Source: Actinacidiphila acidipaludis
GTDB lineage: Bacteria > Actinomycetota > Actinomycetes > Streptomycetales > Streptomycetaceae
Length of the DNA stretch: 49,541 bases
NCBI RefSeq assembly: GCF_019890725.1
Contig: NZ_JAINZZ010000060.1
Location: forward strand, 1-49,541
Reading direction: 5' to 3'
The position numbers and the translations under genes were made by a program. Positions 23,908 through 31,973 of this stretch are shown here, piece by piece. The first letter of the stretch is position 1; every line of letters begins with the position of its first letter. The notes beneath the pieces are model-generated. The model ran no database searches. It saw nothing but the letters and a program-made list of their open reading frames with translations, and was not told the origin of the DNA.

Positions 23908-26900
23908 GTGGTCAGACAACGGCGTTCGGGTGCACCGGGTGCCGGCGGCAGGTTCCGCCGGCGCCTGGCCGTGGTGTCCGTCATGGGCATCATGGCCCTG
24001 CCGCTCTCATCCCTCGGCTCGCTCGGTTCCGCGTTCGCCGCGTCCGGGCCGGACTTCGTCAAGGACCCCGCGTCCCTGGTGAACCCGCTCATCGGCACCT
24101 CGGGCGCGGTCAACACCTTCCCCGGCCCGGACATGCCCTTCGGCATGCTCCAGTGGGGGCCGGACACCACGCCGCACCGCACGCAGGGCGGCGGCTACGA
24201 GTACAAGGACAGCAAGATCTCCGGCTTCAGCCTGGCCCACGTCTCGGGTCCGGGCTGCGACGTCGCCGGTGACGTGCCGATCCTGCCGGTGACCGGCGCG
24301 CTGTCGGGCAACCTCTCCGACACCTCCGCGGGCTTCAGCCACGCCAACGAGCAGACCGGCATCGGCTACTACGGCGTCACCGACGCGTCGGGTGTGAAGA
24401 CCGAACTGACCGACACCACGCGGTCGGGCCTCGGCCGGTTCACCTTCCCGGCCGGCGCGCAGTCGAACCTGCTGCTGAAGCTGAGCAGCGGCGCCACCAC
24501 GGTCGACGGCACCCGCGTCAAGACGGTCAGCGACCACGAGGTCAGCGGCGCGGTCGACAGCGGCCACTTCTGCGGCGCCGGCAACCGCTACACGCTGCAC
24601 TTCGACATCAAGTTCAACCAGGCGTTCACCGGCAGCGGCACCTGGGTCGGCAGCACCATCAATCCCGACGCGACGTCGCTGAAGCTGGGCCGCGCACCGC
24701 AGACCACGGCCAAGCACACGCCGGGCCCGCTGCACGAGCAGCACTTCACCGTGCCGGACCACCCGGCTCCCTCCGTCCACGGCAGCCAGAGCTCCGCCTC
24801 ACCGAGCGCGAGCGGAACCGCGACCCCGAGCGCGGCCGGCGGCTCGGCCACCGCGGCGGGGGCCCCGGTGACCGGCGCCAACGGGATGTACCTGACCTTC
24901 GACACGTCGAAGAACGCGACGGTGACGGCTGCCGTCGCCATCTCGTACACCAGTGACGACAACGCGGCGGCCAACCTGAACGCCGAGGTCAAGGGGTGGG
25001 ACTTCGACGCGATGCGCCAGGCCAACCACGACGCCTGGAACGCACTGCTCGGCCGCGTCAGGATCGGTGGCGGCACCCACGACCAGCAGGTGCAGTTCTA
25101 CACCGCGCTCTACCACACGCTGCTGCACCCCAACACCTTCTCGGACGTCAACGGCCAGTACATGGGCATGGACGACCAGGTGCACAAGCTCGCCAAGGGG
25201 CAGCTGGCGCAGTACGCCAACTACTCCGGCTGGGACACCTACCGGTCGCAGACCCAGGCCATCGCCATGGTCGCGCCCCGGCAGACCAGTGACATCGTCA
25301 CCTCGATGGTCAACGGCTACGACCAGACCGGTCTGCTGCCCAAGTGGGCCTCGAACAACGGCGAGAGCTATGTGATGGTCGGCGACCCGGCCGACGGCAT
25401 CATCGCCGACGCGTACGCCTTCGGCGCCCGGAACTTCGACACCGCCCACGCCCTGGAGGCGATGGAGCACGAGGCCACCGCGGTCAGCCAGAACCGGCCC
25501 GGCGAGGCCGTGCGCGACGCAGACGGCTACCTCCCGCTCGACCAGAGCTACCCCTGCTGCAACTTCTACGGTCCGGTCTCGACGCAGCTGGAGTACGACA
25601 CGGCCGACTACGCCCTGGCGTCCTTCGCCAAGTCGCTCGGCAAGACCGCGGACTACCAGAAGTTCGCCACCCGTGCCCAGGACTGGATGAACGTCTTCAA
25701 CCCGCAGACCGGCTACATGCAGGGCAAGAACAAGAACGGCCAGTTCGCGGGCGGCTTCACCCCGGGTACGTCCAACGGCTTCGTCGAGGGCACGTCGGCG
25801 CAGTACACGCCCATGGTGCCGTTCGACATTGCGCAGCTTGTCACGGCGCGCGGCGGCACGGCGGCGTACTCCTCGTACCTCGACAGCCTGCTCGGCGACA
25901 TCACCGACCCGGGCGGCACCAACGCCGACCTGAGCAACGAGCCGAGTCTGGAGATCCCCTGGGAGTACGACTACGTCGGTCAGCCGTGGAAGACGCAGGC
26001 CGCCGTCCGGCAGGCGCAGCAGAAGCTCTACTTCAACGCCCCCGTCGGCTCGTTCGGCAACGACGACCTGGGGGCCATGAGCTCCTGGTACGTGTGGTCC
26101 TCGCTCGGCATGTACCCGGAGACCCCGGGCACCGACACCCTCGCGCTGGGCAGCCCGGTCTTCCCGGTCGCGCAGGTCACCCTCGGCAACGGCAAGCAGG
26201 TGCGGATCAACGCCCCGCAGGCCGCCGCCGGCGCCCCCTACGTGCAGTCGCTGAACGTCAACGGCAAGGCGTGGAACAACGCGTGGCTGAGCTTCGGCCA
26301 GTTCGAGAAGGCCGGCAGCATGGACTTCACGCTGGGCACCTCGCCGAACACCACGTGGGCGGCCTCGGCGGACTCCGTCCCGCCGTCGGACACCATCGGC
26401 GGCGGCCGGGTGCTCGCCGCGACCGGCCCGACCAGTGACGGGCTGATCGTGGCACCCGGCACCAGCAGCCAGGGCGTGCTCAAGCTCACCAACCTCGGTA
26501 CCGCCCCCGTCACCGTGGACTGGGCCGCCAGCGCACCCGCCGGGGTGACCCTGGGAGCCGCCTCCGGCTCGGTGACCGTCCCCGCGGCGGGCAGCGCCGA
26601 GGCGCAGGTCCCCGTCACGGCGGGCGGCAGCGAGGGCTCGTACGCGGTGACGTTCTCGCTCACCAACCGTGCCGGCGGCACCAACCTGGGCGGGGCGAGC
26701 CTGCGCGTGGCCGTCGCCAAGCCCGGTGAGCTGTGGCCGTACGAGACCAACGAGGGCATCTACCCCGACGGGACGCACTTCTCCGGCGGGTTCGACGACG
26801 GTGGCTGGGCGTACTCGCAGGACGCGCTGACCGCGGCCGGCGCCACCGCCGGCAGCACGATCACCGCGGACGGCATTTCGTACACCTGGCCGACCCCGGC

Positions 26901-27312
26901 CGCCGGGCAGGCCGACAACCTGGAGGTGGCCGGCCAGACCCTCCAGCAGCCCGCGGGCAGCTCCGGCTCCTTCCTCGGCCTGCTGGGTTCGGCGACCAAC
27001 GCCCCGACCGACGGCAGCGGCGTCCCCGGCGAGCTGACCGTCACCTACACCGACGGCAGCACCGCGAAGGCGACCGTCACCTTCTCGGACTGGACGCTCA
27101 ACGGCGGCTCCAGCCAGCCGGTGGCCGGCAACACCGCGGCCGTCACGACCGGCTACCGCAACACCGGAAGCGGCGGCCGCGACACCGTGAAGGCCTACGT
27201 CTTCTCGGTGAAGGTGCCGCTGGACGCCTCGAAGCAGGTCGCCTCGGTCACGCTGCCGGTGACCGGTGCCAGCGGCACCGTGCACCTGTTCGCGCTGGGC
27301 TACGGCAAGTGA
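23908..27312 (+). CDS. Secreted GH92 alpha-mannosidase with C-terminal accessory domains
   Basis: This 1134-residue enzyme would release mannose from alpha-mannans or N-glycans outside the cell, by the calcium-dependent inverting GH92 mechanism. I use GTG 23908, as ggagg ends six bases upstream, giving a basic N-terminus and a signal peptide ending near residue 45. The N-domain starts LVNPLIGTSGAVNTFPGPDMPFGMLQWGPD. The catalytic barrel has NEPSLEIPWEYDYVGQPWKTQ (from residue 677), expected to hold the acid, and GNDDLGAMSSWYVWSSLGMYP (D719/D720), expected to hold the base. A Ser/Ala/Thr-rich insert of about 50 residues interrupts the N-domain around 270-320. After the catalytic part come an NEW3-like domain and a jelly-roll. 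Control by a LacI-type repressor is likely. Confidence 0.93.
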   Translation: MVRQRRSGAPGAGGRFRRRLAVVSVMGIMALPLSSLGSLGSAFAASGPDFVKDPASLVNPLIGTSGAVNTFPGPDMPFGMLQWGPDTTPHRTQGGGYEYKDSKISGFSLAHVSGPGCDVAGDVPILPVTGALSGNLSDTSAGFSHANEQTGIGYYGVTDASGVKTELTDTTRSGLGRFTFPAGAQSNLLLKLSSGATTVDGTRVKTVSDHEVSGAVDSGHFCGAGNRYTLHFDIKFNQAFTGSGTWVGSTINPDATSLKLGRAPQTTAKHTPGPLHEQHFTVPDHPAPSVHGSQSSASPSASGTATPSAAGGSATAAGAPVTGANGMYLTFDTSKNATVTAAVAISYTSDDNAAANLNAEVKGWDFDAMRQANHDAWNALLGRVRIGGGTHDQQVQFYTALYHTLLHPNTFSDVNGQYMGMDDQVHKLAKGQLAQYANYSGWDTYRSQTQAIAMVAPRQTSDIVTSMVNGYDQTGLLPKWASNNGESYVMVGDPADGIIADAYAFGARNFDTAHALEAMEHEATAVSQNRPGEAVRDADGYLPLDQSYPCCNFYGPVSTQLEYDTADYALASFAKSLGKTADYQKFATRAQDWMNVFNPQTGYMQGKNKNGQFAGGFTPGTSNGFVEGTSAQYTPMVPFDIAQLVTARGGTAAYSSYLDSLLGDITDPGGTNADLSNEPSLEIPWEYDYVGQPWKTQAAVRQAQQKLYFNAPVGSFGNDDLGAMSSWYVWSSLGMYPETPGTDTLALGSPVFPVAQVTLGNGKQVRINAPQAAAGAPYVQSLNVNGKAWNNAWLSFGQFEKAGSMDFTLGTSPNTTWAASADSVPPSDTIGGGRVLAATGPTSDGLIVAPGTSSQGVLKLTNLGTAPVTVDWAASAPAGVTLGAASGSVTVPAAGSAEAQVPVTAGGSEGSYAVTFSLTNRAGGTNLGGASLRVAVAKPGELWPYETNEGIYPDGTHFSGGFDDGGWAYSQDALTAAGATAGSTITADGISYTWPTPAAGQADNLEVAGQTLQQPAGSSGSFLGLLGSATNAPTDGSGVPGELTVTYTDGSTAKATVTFSDWTLNGGSSQPVAGNTAAVTTGYRNTGSGGRDTVKAYVFSVKVPLDASKQVASVTLPVTGASGTVHLFALGYGK

Positions 27313-27323
27313 TCCGCTGAACC

Positions 27324-27353
27324 GCGGCGGGAGGCCCCGCGGCCTCCCGCCGC
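27324..27353. terminator. Terminator hairpin after GH92
   Basis: A 13-bp stem (27324-27336 with 27341-27353) with a CCGC loop starts 12 bases after the GH92 stop codon. Confidence 0.8.
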
Positions 27354-27390
27354 CGTCCGGACCCCGGGCGGCGGCGGAGCCCCGCAGACC

Positions 27391-27433
27391 GGAGCCTGTT
27401 CCCCGCGCCCACACCCCGCGGGGAACAGGCTCC
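27391..27433. terminator. Strong bidirectional terminator between GH92 and the molybdenum hydroxylase
   Basis: A perfect 17-bp stem (27391-27407 with 27417-27433) with a 9-base loop is followed by CCCCTTT on the plus strand. It is 27 bases from the stop codon of the convergent gene, so it can act in both directions. Confidence 0.85.
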
Positions 27434-27459
27434 CCCCTTTCACCCCAGGGCGTCCGTGC

Positions 27460-27945
27460 TCAGAACTCGCCCGCGGCGGCCACGATGGCCTCGCGGATGC
27501 GGTGGTAGGTGCCGCAGCGGCAGATGTTGCGGATCTCGTCGAAGACCGCGTCGTCCAGGTCGGTGATCGCGTGCCCGGCGTCCCGGGCCTGCCGCACCTT
27601 GGCCACCGCCGCCATGATCTGGCCCGGCTGGCAGTAGCCGCACTGCGCCACGTCGTTGTCCAGCCACGCCTGCTGCATTGGGTGCAGGTCCTTGCCGACC
27701 GTGGCCGGCAGCCCCTCGATGGTGGTGACCTCGTCGGTCGGCTGGAGATCGCCCACCGGGACGCAGCAGGGGTTGAACGCACGGCCGTTGATGTGGCTGG
27801 TGCAGGCCTGGCAGACGCCCAGCCCGCAGCCGTACTTGGGCCCGGTGACGCCGAGGACGTCCCGCAGGACCCACAGCAGCCGGACGTCGCTCTCCACGTC
27901 GACGGTCACGGGCGCGCCGTTGAGGACGAAGGTGTGTCGGGGCAC
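27460..27945 (-). CDS. [2Fe-2S] subunit of a molybdenum hydroxylase (IorA-like)
   Basis: This 161-residue electron-transfer subunit has both iron-sulfur clusters of the xanthine oxidase family. The plant-ferredoxin-type cluster is bound by C40, C45, C48 and C60, and the second, helical cluster by C102, C105, C142 and C144. A GTG start at 27945 fits, with aggag 5 bases upstream. It follows the catalytic subunit by 8 bases and is clearly cotranscribed. Electrons would pass from the molybdenum site through these clusters to an external acceptor; no FAD subunit is present, as in isoquinoline 1-oxidoreductase and related aldehyde dehydrogenases. It lacks its own signal peptide and probably travels out with the Tat-signalled large subunit. 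Confidence 0.93.
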   Translation of the reverse strand: MPRHTFVLNGAPVTVDVESDVRLLWVLRDVLGVTGPKYGCGLGVCQACTSHINGRAFNPCCVPVGDLQPTDEVTTIEGLPATVGKDLHPMQQAWLDNDVAQCGYCQPGQIMAAVAKVRQARDAGHAITDLDDAVFDEIRNICRCGTYHRIREAIVAAAGEF

Positions 27946-27953
27946 GGGCACTC

Positions 27954-30269
27954 CTAGTAGGCGCGGCTGAGGCCGTCGGTGGGGGAGGCGGGAACGGGCG
28001 GGACGGTGGGCAGCGGCTCGAAGCCCAGCGGCCCGCCGTGGTTGAGCGGGAACGTGGTCGGCACGGTGCCGGTCGCCCGGCCGTAGGCGCAGGCCACCGC
28101 CGCCATGGCGCCCGCGACGGCCAGCTCGCCCGCGCCGCCGGGCTCTCCTGTGGTCGGCGGCATGACGATGATCCGCAGCTCCGGTGGGGTGTTCCACTGC
28201 CGGGTGTAGAAGTAGTCGTCCCAACTGCCCTCCAAGAAGTGACCGTCCTCCAGGTGCAGGCCGGAACTGAGGGCGACCGCGATGCCGTCCATGATCCCGC
28301 CCATCATCTGGGCCTCCAGGCCACGGGGGTTGACGGCGAGCCCGACGTCCACGGCGCACACCACCTTGGTCACCCGCGGTCCGGTGTAGGCGTCGGGGAT
28401 CTGCCGGCCGGTGGTCTGCGGCCGGCAGTCGATCTCCGCGAGGACGGCCACGAAGCCGTGGTACTCGGGGTGCAGGGCGATGCCCTGCGCGGTGCCGGCC
28501 GGCATGGACCGGCCCCAGGACCCGGTCGTGGCCGCCTCGTCCAGCACCGCGCGGGCGCGGTCGTCCTTCAGGAAGCGGCGCCGGAACCGGTACGGGTCCT
28601 CGCCCATGCCCTCGGCGAGCGCGTCGACCACCAGCTCCTGCGCACAACGGACGTTGGGCGAGTAGATGTTGCGCATGCTGCCGGTGTTGAAGCCCCGGTC
28701 GACCTCGGCGAGCAGCTGGGTCGTGACCCCGAAGGCGTAGGGCGTCTGCTGGGTGAGCTCGAAGATGGTCTCGGAGAACCCGAGGTTCCCGACGGGCAGT
28801 TTCGCCGCCAGCGCGGTGATGACCTCGCCCACGCCGTGGCTGAAGTCGGTGCCGACCGAGGTGTGCCGCTGTTCGCAGCTGAGGACCTGCCCCAGGGAGT
28901 AGGTCGCGCGCACCCGCGAGATGGACATGGGGTGGGTCCGGCCCTGCCGGAAGTCGTCGGTGCGGTGCCACATCAGGCGTACGGGCCTGCCCATGGCCCG
29001 GGAGACCTCCGCCGCCTCCCGGGCGGCGTCGAAGAACAGCTTCCGGCCGAACGAGCCTCCGCCCTGGGTCACGTGCACGGTCACCGCGGACGCCGGCAGA
29101 CCGAGATCCGCGGCGATCGTCTCCTGTGCGACGATCGGCGACTTCAGGGCCGCCCAGATCTCGGCCCGGTCCGCGCGCACGTCGGCGACCGCGCAGTTGG
29201 GCTCCAGCGCGCTGTTGCTCGCGAAGTGGAAGGTGAACCGCAGGTCGACGGCCTTGGTGAGCAGCGGCAACGGCGGTACCACCAGCGGGAGTTCGGCGCG
29301 GTGGAGCTCGGCGAGCACATCCGCCTCGGACGCGCCCTCCTCGGTGCCGGGCCCCCAGGCCACCTCCAGTGCCCGCACGGCGTCGATGCACTGGCCGAAC
29401 GTCCGCCCGCGCACGGCCACTCCGCTCGAAACGGTCACCACATCGGTGATGCCGGGCATCGCCCGCACCGCCGCCAGGTTTGCCACCGACCGCACGGTGC
29501 CGTTGACGGTGGGCGGCCGGCAGACCATCGCCGGCAGCGCGTCCGGCACCGTCACATCCATCGCGAACTGCTTGCGGCCCGTCACGGCCTCCAGTGCGTC
29601 GATGCGGCCGCGCGGCGTGCCGATCACGGTGAACCGGGACGGCGCCTTGAGGGTGACCGGTACGCCGACCGTGGTCAGGCTCGCGGCCTTCTCGGCCAGC
29701 TCCCCGTAGCCGACGGTGGCGCCGCCGGGGCCGTGCACGACCCCGGCCTCGGTCGTCAACTGCGCCACAGGTGCGTTCAGTTGGTCTGCCGCGGCCTCCA
29801 GCAGCCGTCCACGGGCGACCGCCGCGGCCACCCGGATCGGGGTGTAGGTGGAGATCGTCGTGTTGGAGCCGCCGGTGAGCTGGTTGAAGAGCAGCTCCGG
29901 TCGGGCGTCGGCGAGCGAGACGCGGATCCGGTCCAGCGGCAGGTCCAGCTCCTCGGCGATCAGCATGGCGCTGGAGGTGGTCACCCCCTGGCCGACCTCG
30001 GCCCGGGGCAGGGCGAACGACGCGGTGCCGTCGCTGTGCACCTGGATGCTGATGAGGTTCGCGGTGGGCAGGGTCGCGTCGGTCAACAGGTCGTTGAGGT
30101 CATACAGTTCGGCCGGCTCGGGGGGCGAGGGGACGGCGGCCGAGGCCCGCGACGGCGCGCCGGCGGCCTCGCCGAGCTGGGCCGCCACCGTGAGCGTGGA
30201 GGCGGCGAGCACATAGCCGAGGAAGGTCCGCCGCCCCAGGCCGTGTTCCTGGTCTCCGGTTGCTGCCAT
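27954..30269 (-). CDS. Molybdopterin-binding catalytic subunit (IorB/aldehyde dehydrogenase-like), Tat-exported
   Basis: This 771-residue subunit oxidises an aldehyde or N-heterocycle at a molybdenum cytosine dinucleotide centre. The N-terminus has GRRTFLGYVLAAS, a twin-arginine signal, placing the complex outside the membrane. Family landmarks are ALPRAEVGQGVTTSSAML, NQLTGGSNTTIS, VTQGGGSFGRKLFFDAAREAA, and GEPGGAGELAV near the C-terminus with the catalytic glutamate. ATG 30269 is preceded by gaggagagg. Gene order is large subunit then small subunit. No XdhC/CoxI-type maturation or cytochrome gene lies next to it, so maturation must come from elsewhere. The exact substrate cannot be told from sequence. 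Confidence 0.92.
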   Translation of the reverse strand: MAATGDQEHGLGRRTFLGYVLAASTLTVAAQLGEAAGAPSRASAAVPSPPEPAELYDLNDLLTDATLPTANLISIQVHSDGTASFALPRAEVGQGVTTSSAMLIAEELDLPLDRIRVSLADARPELLFNQLTGGSNTTISTYTPIRVAAAVARGRLLEAAADQLNAPVAQLTTEAGVVHGPGGATVGYGELAEKAASLTTVGVPVTLKAPSRFTVIGTPRGRIDALEAVTGRKQFAMDVTVPDALPAMVCRPPTVNGTVRSVANLAAVRAMPGITDVVTVSSGVAVRGRTFGQCIDAVRALEVAWGPGTEEGASEADVLAELHRAELPLVVPPLPLLTKAVDLRFTFHFASNSALEPNCAVADVRADRAEIWAALKSPIVAQETIAADLGLPASAVTVHVTQGGGSFGRKLFFDAAREAAEVSRAMGRPVRLMWHRTDDFRQGRTHPMSISRVRATYSLGQVLSCEQRHTSVGTDFSHGVGEVITALAAKLPVGNLGFSETIFELTQQTPYAFGVTTQLLAEVDRGFNTGSMRNIYSPNVRCAQELVVDALAEGMGEDPYRFRRRFLKDDRARAVLDEAATTGSWGRSMPAGTAQGIALHPEYHGFVAVLAEIDCRPQTTGRQIPDAYTGPRVTKVVCAVDVGLAVNPRGLEAQMMGGIMDGIAVALSSGLHLEDGHFLEGSWDDYFYTRQWNTPPELRIIVMPPTTGEPGGAGELAVAGAMAAVACAYGRATGTVPTTFPLNHGGPLGFEPLPTVPPVPASPTDGLSRAY

Positions 30270-30387
30270 GACAGGCCTCTCCTCGCGCCGTCCGACGATG
30301 ATCGCGCCCGTGGAGCGTGTCATGTTCATACCGGGCAGGGACATCACCCGTAGGAGTGACGGTGGCCGGCCCCTGTACCGTGCCCTC

Positions 30388-30894
30388 ATGCACGACCTGA
30401 CCTACCCGTCGCCCGGACTCACCGCCGGGGAGGGGGAGCCCTCCCTGCCCGGGTTCCACACCCTGCGGCTCGACACCGACCTGCCCCCCGGGCTGTTCGA
30501 CGCGGCCGCCGACGCCCTCTTCGGCTGGCGCATGCACCGGGCCGTGCCGCTGCTGCGGGTCGACGCCGAACAGCCGCAGGCCGCCACCGGCGTCCGCGTG
30601 GTCCTGCGGTTCGGCCCGGTCGCCGCGCCCTGCCGCGTGGTGTGGGCGGTGCGCGACGAGAACCAGGCGGCCTTCGCCTACGGCACGCTGCCCGGCCATC
30701 CCGAGTCCGGCGAGGAGGCGTTCGTCCTGCGTCGCGACCCCGACGGCGGGGCCGTCACCTTCACCGTCCTCGCCGTCAGCCGCCCGGCCGCCTGGTACGC
30801 CCGCGCCGCCGGCCCGCTCGGACGCCTCCTCCAGCGGACCATCGCCGTGCGGTACGCCGCGGCGCTGCGGACCGCCGCGACCCGTCCTTCCTGA
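30388..30894 (+). CDS. DUF1990 family protein
   Basis: This 168-residue cytosolic protein fits DUF1990: LTYPSPGLT near the start, PGFHTLRLDTDLPPGLFDAAADALFGWRMHRAV, VLRFGP near residue 74, then VVWAVRDENQAAFAYGTLPGHPESGEEAF and the C-terminal FTVLAVSRPAAWYARAAGPLGRLLQ. Members are widespread in actinobacteria and of unknown function; the fold is related to START-like or polyketide-cyclase barrels. There is no ribosome site before ATG 30388, while TACCGT lies 6 bases upstream, which suggests a leaderless transcript. It is divergent from the molybdenum hydroxylase with a 118-base gap. Confidence 0.8.
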   Translation: MHDLTYPSPGLTAGEGEPSLPGFHTLRLDTDLPPGLFDAAADALFGWRMHRAVPLLRVDAEQPQAATGVRVVLRFGPVAAPCRVVWAVRDENQAAFAYGTLPGHPESGEEAFVLRRDPDGGAVTFTVLAVSRPAAWYARAAGPLGRLLQRTIAVRYAAALRTAATRPS

Positions 30895-31095
30895 GCCGGC
30901 CGGAGACCGGCGTCCGGTACTGACCGGAATGGCCGCCTCCGCCCCGGGATCCGGTCGTCCGGCTCCTCGCGGACGCCTGCCGTTCCTCTGTTCCACGAGC
31001 GGATCAAGGGGGTAGCCTTCCCCGGTCGTGCCACGTCAGCGGCCACCCGCCGTGCCGGCCACGGGCGAGGCGACCGTTCGACCGGAGGTCCACGC

Positions 31096-31905
31096 ATGCT
31101 CAGGTTCACCCGCGCGAAGCTGCTCACGATGCTGTCCGGGGGCCTGGCGGTGCTCGGGGTCATGGCCGCCGCCCCCGCCCTGGCCGATCCGCCCCCGCCG
31201 CCCGGCGCCCCCACCGCGACACCGTTCGACGGCATATCCACCGTCGGCCCGCTCTTCCGCAACGGACTGGACCACAACCACGGGTGCACCGCGAGCGTGG
31301 TGGCCAGCCCGGGCCACGACCTGCTGCTGGCCGCCGCGCACTGCGTCTCGGGCACTGCCGCCGGCTGGCAGTTCGCCCCCGGGTACCGCAACGGCCAGAC
31401 CCCGTACGGTGTGTGGACGGTCACCCGCGCCTACGTCGACCCCCACTGGCTCCGCGACCAGGACCCGCAGTACGACTACGCGGTCCTCGAGGTCGCCGAC
31501 CAGTCCATCGGCGGGCGGCGGACCGGCGTCGAGGACGTCACCGGGGCGAACATCCTCGGCCGCGCGCCCCGCGCCGGGCAGACCATCACCGACGTCGCCT
31601 ACAACGCCGGCATCGGCGACCGGCCCGTGAAATGCACCACGACCGTGTACGACACCAACGGCTTCCCGAGCTTCAACTGCCACGGCTACGTGGGCGGAAG
31701 CAGCGGCAGCCCGTGGCTGTCCGAGGTGCCCGCCACCGGCCTCACCGAGGTGGACGGCGTGATCGGCGGCCTGCACCAGGGCGGCTGCTACGAGTACACC
31801 TCCTACTCCTCGGCGTTCACCTGGCAGGCCTGGAAGCTGCTCCTCCGGGCGTCGCTGGGCCTGCGTCCCGACGTCGTACCGGCCGCCGGCAGCGACGGCT
31901 GCTGA
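31096..31905 (+). CDS. Secreted trypsin-like serine protease (S1 family)
   Basis: This 269-residue exoprotease has a Sec signal peptide ending near ALA30 and a Pro-rich propeptide-like segment. The catalytic triad is visible: H82 in AAHC, D127 in QYDYAVLE, and S203 in GGSSGSPW, which replaces the canonical GDSGGP. Cysteine pairs around the histidine (C64/C83) and later (C180/C195) fit two disulfides. A GGSSGSPW-type active site is typical of the Streptomyces branch related to glutamyl endopeptidases and V8-like proteases, so specificity may differ from trypsin. The ATG follows ggaggtc. A GGGTAG at 31010-31015 lies upstream but its -35 partner is poor. Confidence 0.88.
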   Translation: MLRFTRAKLLTMLSGGLAVLGVMAAAPALADPPPPPGAPTATPFDGISTVGPLFRNGLDHNHGCTASVVASPGHDLLLAAAHCVSGTAAGWQFAPGYRNGQTPYGVWTVTRAYVDPHWLRDQDPQYDYAVLEVADQSIGGRRTGVEDVTGANILGRAPRAGQTITDVAYNAGIGDRPVKCTTTVYDTNGFPSFNCHGYVGGSSGSPWLSEVPATGLTEVDGVIGGLHQGGCYEYTSYSSAFTWQAWKLLLRASLGLRPDVVPAAGSDGC

Positions 31906-31952
31906 GCGCGGGCTGCTGAACGCCGTCGGTTGAGCGGCATCGGCTGAGCGGC
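31897..31952 (+). repeat. Four degenerate 14-bp tandem repeats across the protease stop codon
   Basis: Units at 31897-31910, 31911-31924, 31925-31938 and 31939-31952 share a core of (C/T)TGA(G/A)CG. The first contains the protease stop codon. Because 14 is not a multiple of three, the four TGA triplets fall in all three reading frames. Confidence 0.7.
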
Positions 31953-31968
31953 GCCCGGCGGCCGGGCG
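31952..31968. terminator. Small hairpin between protease and S9 peptidase
   Basis: CGCCCGG (31952-31958) and CCGGGCG (31962-31968) form a 7-bp stem with a 3-base loop in the 68-base convergent gap. Confidence 0.5.
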
Positions 31969-31973
31969 GACGC

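Noticed and set aside
31010..31015. Sigma-B-like promoter for the secreted protease
   Set aside because: GGGTAG is present, but the only -35 candidate is GTTC, which lacks the required T at the fourth position.
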